This document shows, piece by piece, positions 8,901 through 18,408 of a DNA stretch of 38,786 nt; the first letter of the stretch is position 1, and every line of letters begins with the position of its first letter. The position numbers were made by a program, and so were the translations under genes. The stretch spans positions 1 through 38,786 of the forward strand of contig NZ_RAVZ01000046.1 of assembly GCF_003611635.1 (NCBI RefSeq). The letters are read 5' to 3'. The stretch comes from Corallococcus terminator (GTDB lineage Bacteria > Myxococcota > Myxococcia > Myxococcales > Myxococcaceae). A model generated the notes under the pieces. The model did no database searches. It worked only from the letters and a program-made list of their open reading frames with translations, and had not been told where the DNA came from.

Positions 8901-10957
8901 CACAGGGCCGTGCACCGGACCGCGTCCTGCACCTGGGGACCCTGAGCCTGGGTGACGCGCGGGGCGAAGCGGATTTCGAGTCCGCGCTCGGCAAGGGCTT
9001 CCTGGGCCTGATGGGGCTGGCGCGGGCCCTGGGCCATCAGCCCGGCACGCGGCCGGTGTCGCTGGTCGCCGTCACGAACCGCATGCAGTCACTGGGCGAG
9101 GAGGCACCGAACCCGGAGCTGGCCACGGTGCTGGGCCCGGTGCGCGTGATTCCGCAGGAGTACAGCCACCTGTCCGCCAAGGCCGTGGACCTGCACCTGC
9201 CGTCTCCGGGGAGCTGGCAGGATTCAGCGCTGATGGAGGCCCTGCTGTCCGAGGCCGCCACGCCGTCCCGGCAGGAGAACGTCATCGCCTACCGTGGCGG
9301 CGCCCGCTGGGTGCGGACGTTCGAATCCCTTCCAGCGGACGCGCCCCGCGCCACGCAGGTTCCGCTGCGCGAGGGTGGCGTGTACCTGATCATCGGCGGC
9401 TTCGGCACGCTGGGCTTCGCGCACGCGAAGTCACTGGCGAAGCGGGTGAAGGCGAAGCTGGTGCTCGCGGGCCGCACGGGCCTGCCGGAGCGGGAGCAGT
9501 GGGACGCCCACCTCGCGGCGAACCCGGAGGACGACGCCGTGGCCCGCCGCATCCTCCAGGTGCTCTCACTGGAGGCGCTGGGCGCGGAGGTCCACACGGT
9601 CCGCGTGGACGCGGCCAACAAGGTCCAGGTGCGGGCGGCGGTGGACTCGGCGGTGGCGCGCTTCGGGGCGCTGCACGGCGTGGTGTTCGCGGCGGGCGAC
9701 GTGGGTCAGGCCCTCTTCCGGGCCATCCCGGACACCCGGCCGGAGGACGTGCGCGACACCTTCCACGGCCGCGTGCGCGGGATCTACGCGCTGGAGGAGG
9801 CGCTGCGCGGACGCCCGCTGGACTTCTGCGTCGTGTCCTCGTCGCTGGCGGCGGTGCTGGGCGGCCTGGGGCTGGCGTCGTACGCGGCGGCCACGTCCTT
9901 CATGGACGCCTTCGCCACGAAGCAGTCCCAGACGACGCCGGTGCCCTGGATGAGCGTGGGCTGGGACGCGTGGAGGTTTGAGTCCCGCACCGAGGGCGCA
10001 CAGAGTCCGTTCGGAGCGCTGGCCATCACCCCCTCCGAGGGCGAGGACGTGTTCGAGCAACTGTTCCAACTGGGCGCCGTGTCCCACGTGGCGGTGTCCA
10101 CGAGCAACCTGCGCGCCCGCGCGCGCAAGTGGTCGCAGCCAGCAGAGCAGGAGACAGCGGCGAGCCAGGGCGTGGGTTCGGCCCCGGGCACCACGCCCCG
10201 CCCCACGCTCCAGAACGCGTACGTGCCACCGCGCGACGCGGTGGAGGAGCAGCTCGCGAAGTTGTGGGAGACGACGCTCGGCATCGCGCAGGTGGGCGTG
10301 CACGACAACTTCTTCGAGCTGGGCGGCAACTCGCTGGTGGGCGTGAAGCTGGTGGCCCGCGTGCGCGAACAGTTCGGCGTCGCGCTGCCCGCGGTCACCC
10401 TCTACGAAAGCCCCACCGTGGCCGGTGTCGCCGGACGCCTGGAGCAGGAGCGTGGCAAGCAAGGAGCCTCCACGCAGGAGCCCATCGCGCAGCGCCTGCG
10501 CACAGCGTTCCCCACCGAACGCCCCACCCTGATGATGGAGTACCTGCGCCACCACCTCGCCCAGGGGCTGCGCATCCCACGGGAGCAACTGCCCGTGGAC
10601 GCAAGCCTCCAGGGCCAGGACCCGCACGCGCTGGAAAACGACCTGCGTCGGGACTTCGGGTTCGATTTCCACGCGCACGAGCTGCGAGCGCACCCGTCCC
10701 TTCCGGAGCTGTCGAAATACCTGCTGGCGGAGCTGGACCGGCGCGCGACCCCGCGGCGCTTCGATGAGGGCGCGACGCCCGCGCTGGCGGCCCCCGAGGC
10801 GAAGAAGCAGGTGACCGCCGAGGAGGCCGAGAAGCTGCTGGAGAACATGGACCAGCTTTCGGACGAACAGGTGGCGGAGCTGCTCGCGGTGATGGAAGAC
10901 GCGGGCGGCGGTGAGACCGAGGGCGGCGGCAGCGGTGAGACCTCCACCGGCCCATGA
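5909..10957 (+). CDS. Type I PKS module: KS-AT-KR-ACP plus degenerate carrier and docking tail
   Basis: This 1682-residue polyketide synthase should take the acyl-aminoacyl chain from the preceding NRPS. The KS (about 10-425) keeps H318 and H358, but the active-site Cys position is Ser182 (VQSSSSTSL; the family norm is close to VQTACSTSL). The AT (about 525-830) has GHSIG with S631 and HAFH at 727-730, the usual malonyl-CoA signature. The KR (about 1155-1345) has the nucleotide loop GGFGTLG at 1163 and catalytic S1312 and Y1325. The ACP carries S1475 in GGNSLVG. Residues about 1525-1600 resemble a second carrier fold whose serine is replaced by Pro1572 (GQDPHA). The acidic tail (1643-1664, LLENMDQLSDEQ) resembles C-terminal docking motifs. 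DH, ER and TE are absent. ATG5909 has GAAGGA 7 nt upstream and is preferred to TTG5894. Confidence 0.92.
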   Translation: MSTDTPSEVEGIAVIGLGGRLPGAKTVAEFWKNLTGGMESITFFTDEELIAEGADPAMVRAPNYVKARGTLGDTDQFDAAFFGMNPREAALMDPQHRVFLECAWEAMEHAGYSPERQPGRVGVFGGMSMNTYLLSNLYSHLAHVASVESLQASIGNDKDSLTTEVAYRMDLKGPAVTVQSSSSTSLTCIHYACQSLLSFECDMALAGGVSIHFPEKAGSLYHEGGTTAPDGHCHTFDAEAAGFVAGHGAAVVTLKRLSDALKDGDTVYAVVLGSAVNNDGSQKVSYMAPAVAGQAEVIALAQAVANVEPDTLGYVEAHGTATKVGDPIEVAALTQAFRQGTDRKNFCALGSVKSNIGHLDAAAGAVGFIKAVLSLHHKQLVPSLHFKTPNPACDFPNSPFYVNTELRDFPRGTTPRRAGVTSLGMGGTNAHAILEEAPELPATDTPRRPAQLVLLSARTEASLEVATDRLAAHLKEHPATELADVAHTLQLGRKRFGRRRAVVARTTADLVAALEERTPGRVFSGTAEQTGRPVMFMFSGQGSQYVDMGKDLYEQEPLFRAQVDTCAQKLKPHLGLDLRAVLYPSTESRELASERLKQTGLAQPALFVIEYALAKLWESWGVTPHAMVGHSIGEYVAACLAGVFTLEDALALVAARGRLMQSLPPGSMLAVSLSEEHVTPMLPAGLSVAAVNSPSTCVVAGPTPLVDAFVETLQSRGVSSSRLHTSHAFHSAMMDPILDAFREAVRKVPRKAPSKPYLSNVTGTWVTTEEATSPDAWAKHLRGAVRFADGVAELLKESDAILLEVGPGNTLATLARQHPGRGARHALLHSLRHPKEQHADLDHVLGTLGRLWLEGVEANWDAFRGEERRRRIALPTSPFERQRHWVEPRKQTATVDGERAEWMSAEQKQPVARWFYLPSWQRTLPPPKSAWSEKKAAWWLFLPDEAEDGLGVRLARKLGEAGQDVLRITPGAITSQRDEHHWTLAPGGEGTLLEALTAQGRAPDRVLHLGTLSLGDARGEADFESALGKGFLGLMGLARALGHQPGTRPVSLVAVTNRMQSLGEEAPNPELATVLGPVRVIPQEYSHLSAKAVDLHLPSPGSWQDSALMEALLSEAATPSRQENVIAYRGGARWVRTFESLPADAPRATQVPLREGGVYLIIGGFGTLGFAHAKSLAKRVKAKLVLAGRTGLPEREQWDAHLAANPEDDAVARRILQVLSLEALGAEVHTVRVDAANKVQVRAAVDSAVARFGALHGVVFAAGDVGQALFRAIPDTRPEDVRDTFHGRVRGIYALEEALRGRPLDFCVVSSSLAAVLGGLGLASYAAATSFMDAFATKQSQTTPVPWMSVGWDAWRFESRTEGAQSPFGALAITPSEGEDVFEQLFQLGAVSHVAVSTSNLRARARKWSQPAEQETAASQGVGSAPGTTPRPTLQNAYVPPRDAVEEQLAKLWETTLGIAQVGVHDNFFELGGNSLVGVKLVARVREQFGVALPAVTLYESPTVAGVAGRLEQERGKQGASTQEPIAQRLRTAFPTERPTLMMEYLRHHLAQGLRIPREQLPVDASLQGQDPHALENDLRRDFGFDFHAHELRAHPSLPELSKYLLAELDRRATPRRFDEGATPALAAPEAKKQVTAEEAEKLLENMDQLSDEQVAELLAVMEDAGGGETEGGGSGETSTGP

Positions 10958-10985
10958 CGTTGATACATGAAGCGAAACAAGCGCG

Positions 10986-11021
10986 GCGGACCCGCGTCCT
11001 GGTGGAATGCCCCGGGTCCGC
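10986..11021 (+). terminator. 9-bp hairpin after the PKS gene
   Basis: GCGGACCCG (10986-10994) pairs perfectly with CGGGTCCGC (11013-11021) around an 18-nt loop, 29 nt after the PKS stop and 58 nt before the MFS start. There is no T-run, so it may be a weak or factor-assisted terminator, an mRNA-stabilising structure, or an operator for the exporter gene. Confidence 0.4.
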
Positions 11022-11078
11022 AGCCTGCCGTAGTACCCTGCGCGGGTCCCTGAAACCTCCCGACCGAAGAGACGTGGA

Positions 11079-12476
11079 ATGAGCCTGCCCCGACACCTGA
11101 CCATCACCCAGCCCATGCGGGTCTTCTGGATCACCTGGTTCGGTCAGCTCATCTCGCTCATCGGCTCCGGACTCACCGCGTTCGGCGTGGGCGCGAAGGT
11201 GTTCCTGGAAACGCGCTCCACCACGCAATACGCGATGCTGACCTTCTTCGCGGTCGCGCCCATGGTGCTGCTGTCACCGTTCGCGGGCGCGCTGGTGGAT
11301 CGCTGGGACCGCCGCCGCGCGATGCTGCTGGCGGACCTGGGCAATGGCGCCAGCACGTTGATCATCTTCGCCATGGTGATCGCCAGCAACCGGGGCCTGT
11401 TCAAGCTCGAGGCCTGGCACTTCTACCTGCCCATCGCCCTGGGCGCGTGCTTCGGCGCCTTCCGCTGGCCGGCCTTCTTCGCCACGGTGACGCTGCTCGT
11501 GCCCAAGCAGCACCTGGGCCGCGCCAACGCGATGGCGGAGGTGGCCAGCGGCGCCAGCCAGATCCTCTCCCCCATCATCGCGGGAGCGCTCATCGCCAGG
11601 ATGGGCCTCATCGGCGTGTTGACGGTGGACGTCGTCAGCTTCTCCTTCGCCGTCCTCACGCTGCTCATCGTCCGCTTCCCGCGCCCGCCCGTGTCCGTGG
11701 CGGGGCAGAAGGGCAAGGGGTCGCTGTTCGAGGAGATGAAGCAGGGCTGGAGCTTCATCCGCACGCGCCCGGGCCTGATGGCCCTGCTGGCCTTCACCGC
11801 CGTGGCCTCGCTGTGCATGTCCCTGGTGATGCTGCTCATCACCCCACTGGTGCTGGGCTTCACGGACGTCTCCACGCTGGGCGTCATCGGGTCGGTGGCG
11901 GGCGCGGGCGCGTTGGTGGGCGCCATTGGCATGGGCGTGTGGGGTGGCCCCAAGAACGTGCTGCACGGCATCCTGGGCTTCAGCCTGCTGTCGGGCCTGG
12001 TGCTCTTCATGGCCGCGCCCGTGCTCAGCGTGCCCCTGGTGGCCACCGCCGCCGCGCTCTACATGTTCACCATGCCGCCGATGATGGCGGGCAGCCAGGC
12101 GCTCTGGCAGCGCAAGGTTCCAGCGGACCTCCAGGGCCGCGCCTCCGCGGTGAAGCGCACGGTTCTGTTGTGCGTGCCGCCGCTCGCCGCCCTGATGGCG
12201 GGGCCGCTCGCGGACGGCCTCTTCGAGCCGGCCATGGCGAAAGAGGGCGCGCTCGCCAACAGCATGGGGCGGCTGCTGGGCGTAGGCCCGGGGCGCGGCA
12301 TCGCCTTGCTCTTCATCGGCCTGGGCCTGCTGACGATCGTCAACGTGGTGGTGGCCTGGCTCAACCCGCGCGTGCGCCACCTGGATCGCGAGATTCCGGA
12401 TGCCCTGCCCGACATCCCCGTCACCCAGCAGGACGCCGCCCAGGACCCGGGCACGCCGTCCGCTCCGGCAGCCTGA
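11079..12476 (+). CDS. MFS transporter, EntS/MFS_3-like exporter
   Basis: This 465-residue integral membrane protein has about 12 hydrophobic segments. Between the second and third it carries the MFS loop AGALVDRWDRRR (about 67-78). The central loop near residue 215 is charged, and the C-terminal tail is hydrophilic and Pro/Asp-rich. The length and the N-terminal pattern fit the MFS_3 / enterobactin exporter group, which pumps small molecules out using proton flow. It lies 121 bp downstream of the PKS gene on the same strand, so its likely job is export of, or self-protection against, the NRPS-PKS product; that link is inferred from position. ATG11079 has purine-rich sequence (GAAGAGACGTGG) just upstream. 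Confidence 0.88.
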   Translation: MSLPRHLTITQPMRVFWITWFGQLISLIGSGLTAFGVGAKVFLETRSTTQYAMLTFFAVAPMVLLSPFAGALVDRWDRRRAMLLADLGNGASTLIIFAMVIASNRGLFKLEAWHFYLPIALGACFGAFRWPAFFATVTLLVPKQHLGRANAMAEVASGASQILSPIIAGALIARMGLIGVLTVDVVSFSFAVLTLLIVRFPRPPVSVAGQKGKGSLFEEMKQGWSFIRTRPGLMALLAFTAVASLCMSLVMLLITPLVLGFTDVSTLGVIGSVAGAGALVGAIGMGVWGGPKNVLHGILGFSLLSGLVLFMAAPVLSVPLVATAAALYMFTMPPMMAGSQALWQRKVPADLQGRASAVKRTVLLCVPPLAALMAGPLADGLFEPAMAKEGALANSMGRLLGVGPGRGIALLFIGLGLLTIVNVVVAWLNPRVRHLDREIPDALPDIPVTQQDAAQDPGTPSAPAA

Positions 12477-12678
12477 GCCTCCGCGGCCTGAGCACCTGTT
12501 CCCAGTGGACGTGGACTTGGACCTGGGGGCTCGCGGCCGGCATGGGCGTGATGCCCGCGGTCGAACAGGCCCCAATAAAACAACCCGGACAAGAAGGCCG
12601 TCACTCCCCCCGGAGCGACGGGCCTCCTGGCCCGGGTTCGTTGCTGCGTGGCTCCAGCAAGAGCCGGCACTCGTGTTC

Positions 12679-12708
12679 GCGTCGAGTTCCCCCTCAGAAA
12701 CTCGACGC
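12679..12708 (+). terminator. 10-bp stem hairpin between exporter and regulator genes
   Basis: GCGTCGAGTT (12679-12688) pairs perfectly with AACTCGACGC (12699-12708) around a 10-nt loop, and TTCCCCCTTC follows. It lies about 200 nt after the exporter stop codon. The stem is strong and the downstream pyrimidine run is C-rich, so an intrinsic terminator is plausible but not certain. Confidence 0.45.
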
Positions 12709-12897
12709 TTCCCCCTTCTACGTGCCGACCCCTGCGGCTCCTCCCCCGTTTGTTTCCCGCTCGTACGCCAGTGGGCTAAGAAGTCCCCCGACCTCTTTGA
12801 CTCACCGTGTCGCTTGCGGGCCCCCCTGCTTCCCGTGCTGCGATGAAGAGACAGTACGCCTCCCCCCCTTCCCTGGCTGTGAAGCGGCCCACAGGCT

Positions 12898-12919
12898 GGG
12901 TGTGAAGGCGTTCACACCC
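12898..12919. promoter_or_regulatory. Perfect CRP-type operator upstream of the Crp/Fnr gene
   Basis: GGGTGTGAA (12898-12906) and TTCACACCC (12911-12919) form a perfect 22-bp palindrome. It contains TGTGA-N6-TCACA, the classic binding pattern of E. coli CRP. Its centre lies about 89 bp upstream of the regulator ATG. The regulator's recognition helix keeps the Arg-Glu pair that CRP uses to read this sequence, so autoregulation is likely, though inferred. Confidence 0.65.
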
Positions 12920-12997
12920 GCCGGACTTGTCCGCTCGGCCTGGATGGGAGGCTTCCCTACCTGTAGCCAGGGATTCCAGGCAGAATGGCGCCCCCCC

Positions 12998-13678
12998 ATG
13001 TCCTACGCGCAGCTTCTGGCCGAAATCCCGATGTTCGAAAGCCTCGGCCGGGAGGACCTGGAGACCATGTCGTCGCTGCTCCAGCCCCGGCGTTTCGCCC
13101 GGGGGGAGGTCATCTTCCACCGGGGGGATGTGGGGACGGCGCTGTTCATCATCCGGCGCGGGCAGGTGGCCATCCGGCTCTCCTCCAGCGAGGGGCGTGA
13201 AATCACCCTGGCGCTGCTCGACCGGGGGGACGCGTTCGGGGAGCTGTCGCTGCTGGACGGTGAGTCGCGCTCCACCGACGCGATGGCGCGCGAGGAGGCG
13301 CACCTGCTCACGCTCCAGCGCGACGACTTCCGCCGCTACCTGGAGACGCGGCCCCAGGTGAGCCTGGCGCTGCTCGCGAACATGAGCCGGCTGGTGCGGC
13401 GCACGACGCAGCTCGTGTACGACTCGGCCTTCCTGGATGCGCGCTCGCGGCTGGTGCGGGTGCTGCTGGAGCTGGCGAAGACGCAGGGGCGCCAGGGCCC
13501 GGAGGGGCTGGTCATCACCCCGAAGCTCACCCAGTCGGAGCTCGCGAACCTCTGCGGCGTCACACGCGAGAGCGTCAACAAGTGGCTGCGCTACTACGTG
13601 CGCGAGGGGATGCTGTCCTTCGAGGGCGGGCAGATTGTGTTGCTCCAGCCGGAGCGCCTGGGCCAGGACGCGGAGTAG
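12998..13678 (+). CDS. Crp/Fnr-family cyclic-nucleotide-responsive regulator
   Basis: This 226-residue transcription factor has an N-terminal cyclic-nucleotide-binding barrel (about 10-125), a dimerisation helix (about 125-155) and a C-terminal winged helix (about 160-222). The phosphate-binding cassette is intact (G81-E82-L83 and R91-S92-T93), which in this family predicts cAMP or cGMP binding. The recognition helix reads VTRESVNKWL, with R190 and E191 at the places of CRP Arg180 and Glu181. No Fnr-type cysteine cluster is seen. The start is ATG12998, just after a 7-C run; the Shine-Dalgarno is poor, and an ATG at 12985 is out of frame. A CRP-type operator precedes the gene. It converges with an FHA-GAF-cyclase gene whose stop codon is only 3 bp away, which makes a shared signalling role plausible. 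Confidence 0.9.
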   Translation: MSYAQLLAEIPMFESLGREDLETMSSLLQPRRFARGEVIFHRGDVGTALFIIRRGQVAIRLSSSEGREITLALLDRGDAFGELSLLDGESRSTDAMAREEAHLLTLQRDDFRRYLETRPQVSLALLANMSRLVRRTTQLVYDSAFLDARSRLVRVLLELAKTQGRQGPEGLVITPKLTQSELANLCGVTRESVNKWLRYYVREGMLSFEGGQIVLLQPERLGQDAE

Positions 13679-13681
13679 CCG

Positions 13682-15241
13682 TCACCCTTCCCGCGCCGGC
13701 TCCCACCGCACGCGGAAGAGGGACAGGGGCTCCTCGCGGCCCTTCACCGTCACCGGGGCCAGGGGCTCCAGCACGAAGGCGTCCGCATCCAGCAGGGCGC
13801 GCGTGGCGTCGGTGAGGAGCACCTCGTCCGGGCGCGCGACGCCGCACACGCGGCTGGCGACGTTGGTGGCATCCCCCACTGTGGCGTACTGGAGATAGCG
13901 CTCCGAGCCGATGTTGCCCGCGGCCACCGGCCCCGAGTTGAGGCCGATGTGGACGTGGACTTCGGGCACGCCCTCGGAGCGCCAGCGGGCGTTGAGGTCC
14001 GCCAGCGCGCGCTGCATCTCCACCGCCGCGCGCACGGCGCGCTCCGCGTCATCCGGTCGGGCGAAGGGGGCGCCCCACACCGCCATCAGCGCATCCCCGA
14101 TGTACTTCTCCAGCGTGCCCTCGTGGCGGAAGACGATGTCCGCCATCACCGGGAAGTACGCGTTGAGCATGTCCACCACCTGCCGGGGCTGGAGGCGGGA
14201 GGACATGGCGGTGAAGCCGGTGATGTCGGAGAAGAGGATGGTGACGTTCGCCTCGCGCACGTCCAGCGGGACGCCCTTCAGGGCCTTGAGCTGGCGCACG
14301 ACGTCCGGCGGGAAGAAGCGCTGGTAGGCGTTTCGCAGCACCGCCTCCTCCTCCAGCCGCCGCGCCAGGTGCGCGTGGTCCAGCGCGATGGCGGCCTGGT
14401 TGGCGAAGGCGGTGAGGAACTCCAGGTCCTCATCGGTGAAGAGGCCGCCCTGCTTGAGGCTGTCCAGGTACAGCACGCCCAGCACCGTGTCGCGCGTGCG
14501 CAGGGGCACGCACAGCGACGCGCGGATGGACTGGCGGAAGACGGACTCCGACGCCTGGAGGCGCGCGTCGTCGCGGGCGTCGGTGAAGAGCGCCGCCACG
14601 CCGCGCGAGTGCACATAGTCCACGATGTGCTGGCTGTAGAAGCGCTCCGGCAGCGCCCCGCCCCGGGCGCCCCGGGCCACGCGCGGCACCAGGTCCCCGG
14701 TGTCCCGGTCCACCAGCAGCACCGCCGCCCGGTCCACCGCCCAGATTTGAAAGACGAGCTGGACGACGCGCTCCAGCAGGCCATCCACCGGGCCCGGCGA
14801 CGACAGGATGTGCCCCACCTTGAGGAGCACCTGGAGCTTGTCGCCGGTGCGGTCCGGCGAGCGCGTGTCGAGCAGCGACTCCATGGCGCCGCCCGAGGAG
14901 AAGCGCGTCTCCAGCGGCTGGGTGCGCAGGGGGCCCCAGCCGTCCGGCAGCGGTGTGTCCGGAGAGATGAGCCGGAACCACACCTCGCCGCAGCGGAAGG
15001 ACTGGCCGTGGCCCAACTCCTGGCGCGTCACGCGGTGCGGGCCCACGAAGCTGCCGTTCTTGCTCTCCAGGTCCACCAGCACCACGCGCTCGCCCCGCCG
15101 CTCCAGGCGCGCGTGGCGCCGCGACAGGCTGGGGTGCGGTACGCGGATGCCGTTCTCCTCGGTGCGACCGATGGTGGTGGTGCCTTCGGGCAGCATCACC
15201 GCCCGTTCGTCCACCTGCCCTGGGTTGAGGATGAGGCGCAT
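13682..15241 (-). CDS. Class III nucleotide cyclase with FHA and GAF domains
   Basis: The 519-residue protein should make a cyclic nucleotide under phospho-protein and small-molecule control. The FHA domain (about 1-95) has the phosphothreonine-binding set GR26, S38, RH around 42-43 and N62. The GAF domain is at about 135-290, followed by a helical linker. The cyclase domain (about 325-515) has metal ligands D339 and D383, K379, and transition-state residues N460 and R464, so it looks catalytic. The position that usually carries the adenine-specifying Asp is Gln451, leaving ATP versus GTP preference open. ATG15241 lies 10 nt after the stop of the kinase-receiver-cyclase gene, so the two are probably co-transcribed; the FHA domain may bind a product of that kinase (inference). 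Confidence 0.92.
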   Translation of the reverse strand: MRLILNPGQVDERAVMLPEGTTTIGRTEENGIRVPHPSLSRRHARLERRGERVVLVDLESKNGSFVGPHRVTRQELGHGQSFRCGEVWFRLISPDTPLPDGWGPLRTQPLETRFSSGGAMESLLDTRSPDRTGDKLQVLLKVGHILSSPGPVDGLLERVVQLVFQIWAVDRAAVLLVDRDTGDLVPRVARGARGGALPERFYSQHIVDYVHSRGVAALFTDARDDARLQASESVFRQSIRASLCVPLRTRDTVLGVLYLDSLKQGGLFTDEDLEFLTAFANQAAIALDHAHLARRLEEEAVLRNAYQRFFPPDVVRQLKALKGVPLDVREANVTILFSDITGFTAMSSRLQPRQVVDMLNAYFPVMADIVFRHEGTLEKYIGDALMAVWGAPFARPDDAERAVRAAVEMQRALADLNARWRSEGVPEVHVHIGLNSGPVAAGNIGSERYLQYATVGDATNVASRVCGVARPDEVLLTDATRALLDADAFVLEPLAPVTVKGREEPLSLFRVRWEPAREG

Positions 15242-15251
15242 GCGCTGCCGC

Positions 15252-17291
<2,040 letters not shown>

Positions 17292-17439
17292 CGGCCCTGT
17301 GTCTCCGTCCCGGGAGCGCCCGACCGCCGCCCCTCGCGAAGCCGGGAATGATGGCACACCTGATGGGGCGGGGCGTGCCCATTGCGCCACGGGCGCCTCC
17401 TGGCTGCACGCCCGGTGTGGGAGGAAGGGACGCCCGGCG

Positions 17440-18306
17440 TCAGGCGCGGGTCAGCGACTCCACGAGTCGGGGCAGCACGTCGCCTGCCCGCGCCTCCACG
17501 CGCACATCCGCGAGGCTGTCGCCGCGGCTCTCGCCGATGTTGAGGATGCCGATGGGCATGTGGCGTTCGGCGGCGCGGGTGACGAAGCGGAAGCCGGAGT
17601 AGACGGTGAGGGACGAGCCCACCACCAGCAGCGCGTCCCCCTCTTCCAGGAGCGCGAACGCGTCGTGCACCAGCGGCGCCGCGACGTTGTCCCCGAAGAA
17701 CACCACGTCCGGCTTCAGCGTCCCGCCACAGCGGGTGCACGCGGGGACGCGGAAGTCCGCCACGGCCTCCTGCGACAGCTCCGCGTCACCATCCGGCCGC
17801 AGTTCCACGACGGTGTGCGCGAAGTCCGGGTTGAGGCCCAGCATCCGCGCCTGCACCGACGCGCGGGGCTCCTGCGCCTGGCAGGCCAGACAGCGCACCC
17901 GAGACAGCGCGCCGTGCAGTTCGAGCACGCGCTCACTGCCCGCCGCGTGGTGCAGGCCGTCCACGTTCTGGGTGATGAGGCCCGGCGTCACACCCGCCTT
18001 CTCCAGCGCCGCCAGCGCGAAGTGGGCGTCGTTGGGCCGGGCGGAGGTGAAGCGCGGCCAGCCCAGCAGGCTGCGGGCCCAGTAGCGCGCGCGGACCTCG
18101 GGGCGCTGCAGGAACTCGCGGTGCTGGATGGGGTTGCGCACCTTGTGGCGCGTCTCCGGGCCCCGGTAGTCGGGGATGCCGGACTCGGTGCTGCAACCGG
18201 CACCGGTGAGGACCACGACGCGGCGGCCCCGCAGGAGCGAGGCCAGGGCTTCCAGGCCGGCTTCGGGCGGAAGGCCGGCGACGGGCGGGTCGGCGAGGAG
18301 CGTCAT
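17440..18306 (-). CDS. Sir2-family NAD-dependent protein deacylase
   Basis: The 288-residue sirtuin removes acyl groups from lysines using NAD. The Rossmann NAD motif is TGAGCSTESGIPDYRG (34-49). The QNVDGLH motif is at 113-119 and the catalytic His is H131 in ELHG. The zinc-binding cysteines are C139, C142, C190 and C193, and GSSL lies near 230. The length matches bacterial sirtuins. ATG18306 is used because the fold begins soon after it; an upstream in-frame start at 18336 would add only an unstructured decapeptide. It is 148 bp upstream of the kinase-receiver-cyclase gene on the same strand; a functional link with the kinases is possible but unproven. Confidence 0.93.
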   Translation of the reverse strand: MTLLADPPVAGLPPEAGLEALASLLRGRRVVVLTGAGCSTESGIPDYRGPETRHKVRNPIQHREFLQRPEVRARYWARSLLGWPRFTSARPNDAHFALAALEKAGVTPGLITQNVDGLHHAAGSERVLELHGALSRVRCLACQAQEPRASVQARMLGLNPDFAHTVVELRPDGDAELSQEAVADFRVPACTRCGGTLKPDVVFFGDNVAAPLVHDAFALLEEGDALLVVGSSLTVYSGFRFVTRAAERHMPIGILNIGESRGDSLADVRVEARAGDVLPRLVESLTRA

Positions 18307-18349
18307 GCGCCCCAGCCTATAACGCGGGCCCCTCACGCCCGCCCGTCGT

Positions 18350-18376
18350 CCCCTCCGCCGTCCGACGAGGGAGGGG
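18350..18376 (-). terminator. Possible hairpin after the TPR-kinase gene
   Basis: CCCCTCC (18350-18356) and GGAGGGG (18370-18376) can pair around a 13-nt loop, just downstream of the minus-strand kinase stop at 18409. No T-run follows on that strand, so this is a weak terminator candidate in a very GC-rich spacer. Confidence 0.25.
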
Positions 18377-18408
18377 GCGGCCTGGGGATGCCGCCGGGCG
18401 CCGGGCGG

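Larger units (their letters stand above)
12477..12997. other. Intergenic region with several inverted repeats, 521 bp
   Basis: No gene is supported here; the long open frame running through it into the regulator gene has no family features before residue MSYAQ. Three structures are visible: a short GGGCC-TCCT-GGCCC hairpin at 12620-12633, a 10-bp-stem hairpin at 12679-12708, and a 22-bp CRP-type palindrome at 12898-12919. A further TGTGAA half-site lies at 12878-12883. The left half probably ends transcription of the exporter gene and the right half should be the promoter region of the Crp/Fnr gene. Confidence 0.6.

Noticed and set aside
11447-12997. Open frame joined to the Crp/Fnr gene on its upstream side
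   Set aside because: It overlaps the MFS gene in another frame and encodes low-complexity text; the regulator fold starts at MSYAQ (12998).
12985-13000. Seven-C run just before the Crp/Fnr start, with an out-of-frame ATG at 12985, as a phase-variation switch
   Set aside because: Loss of one C would only add a few residues in frame and would not turn the gene on or off; the tract is short.
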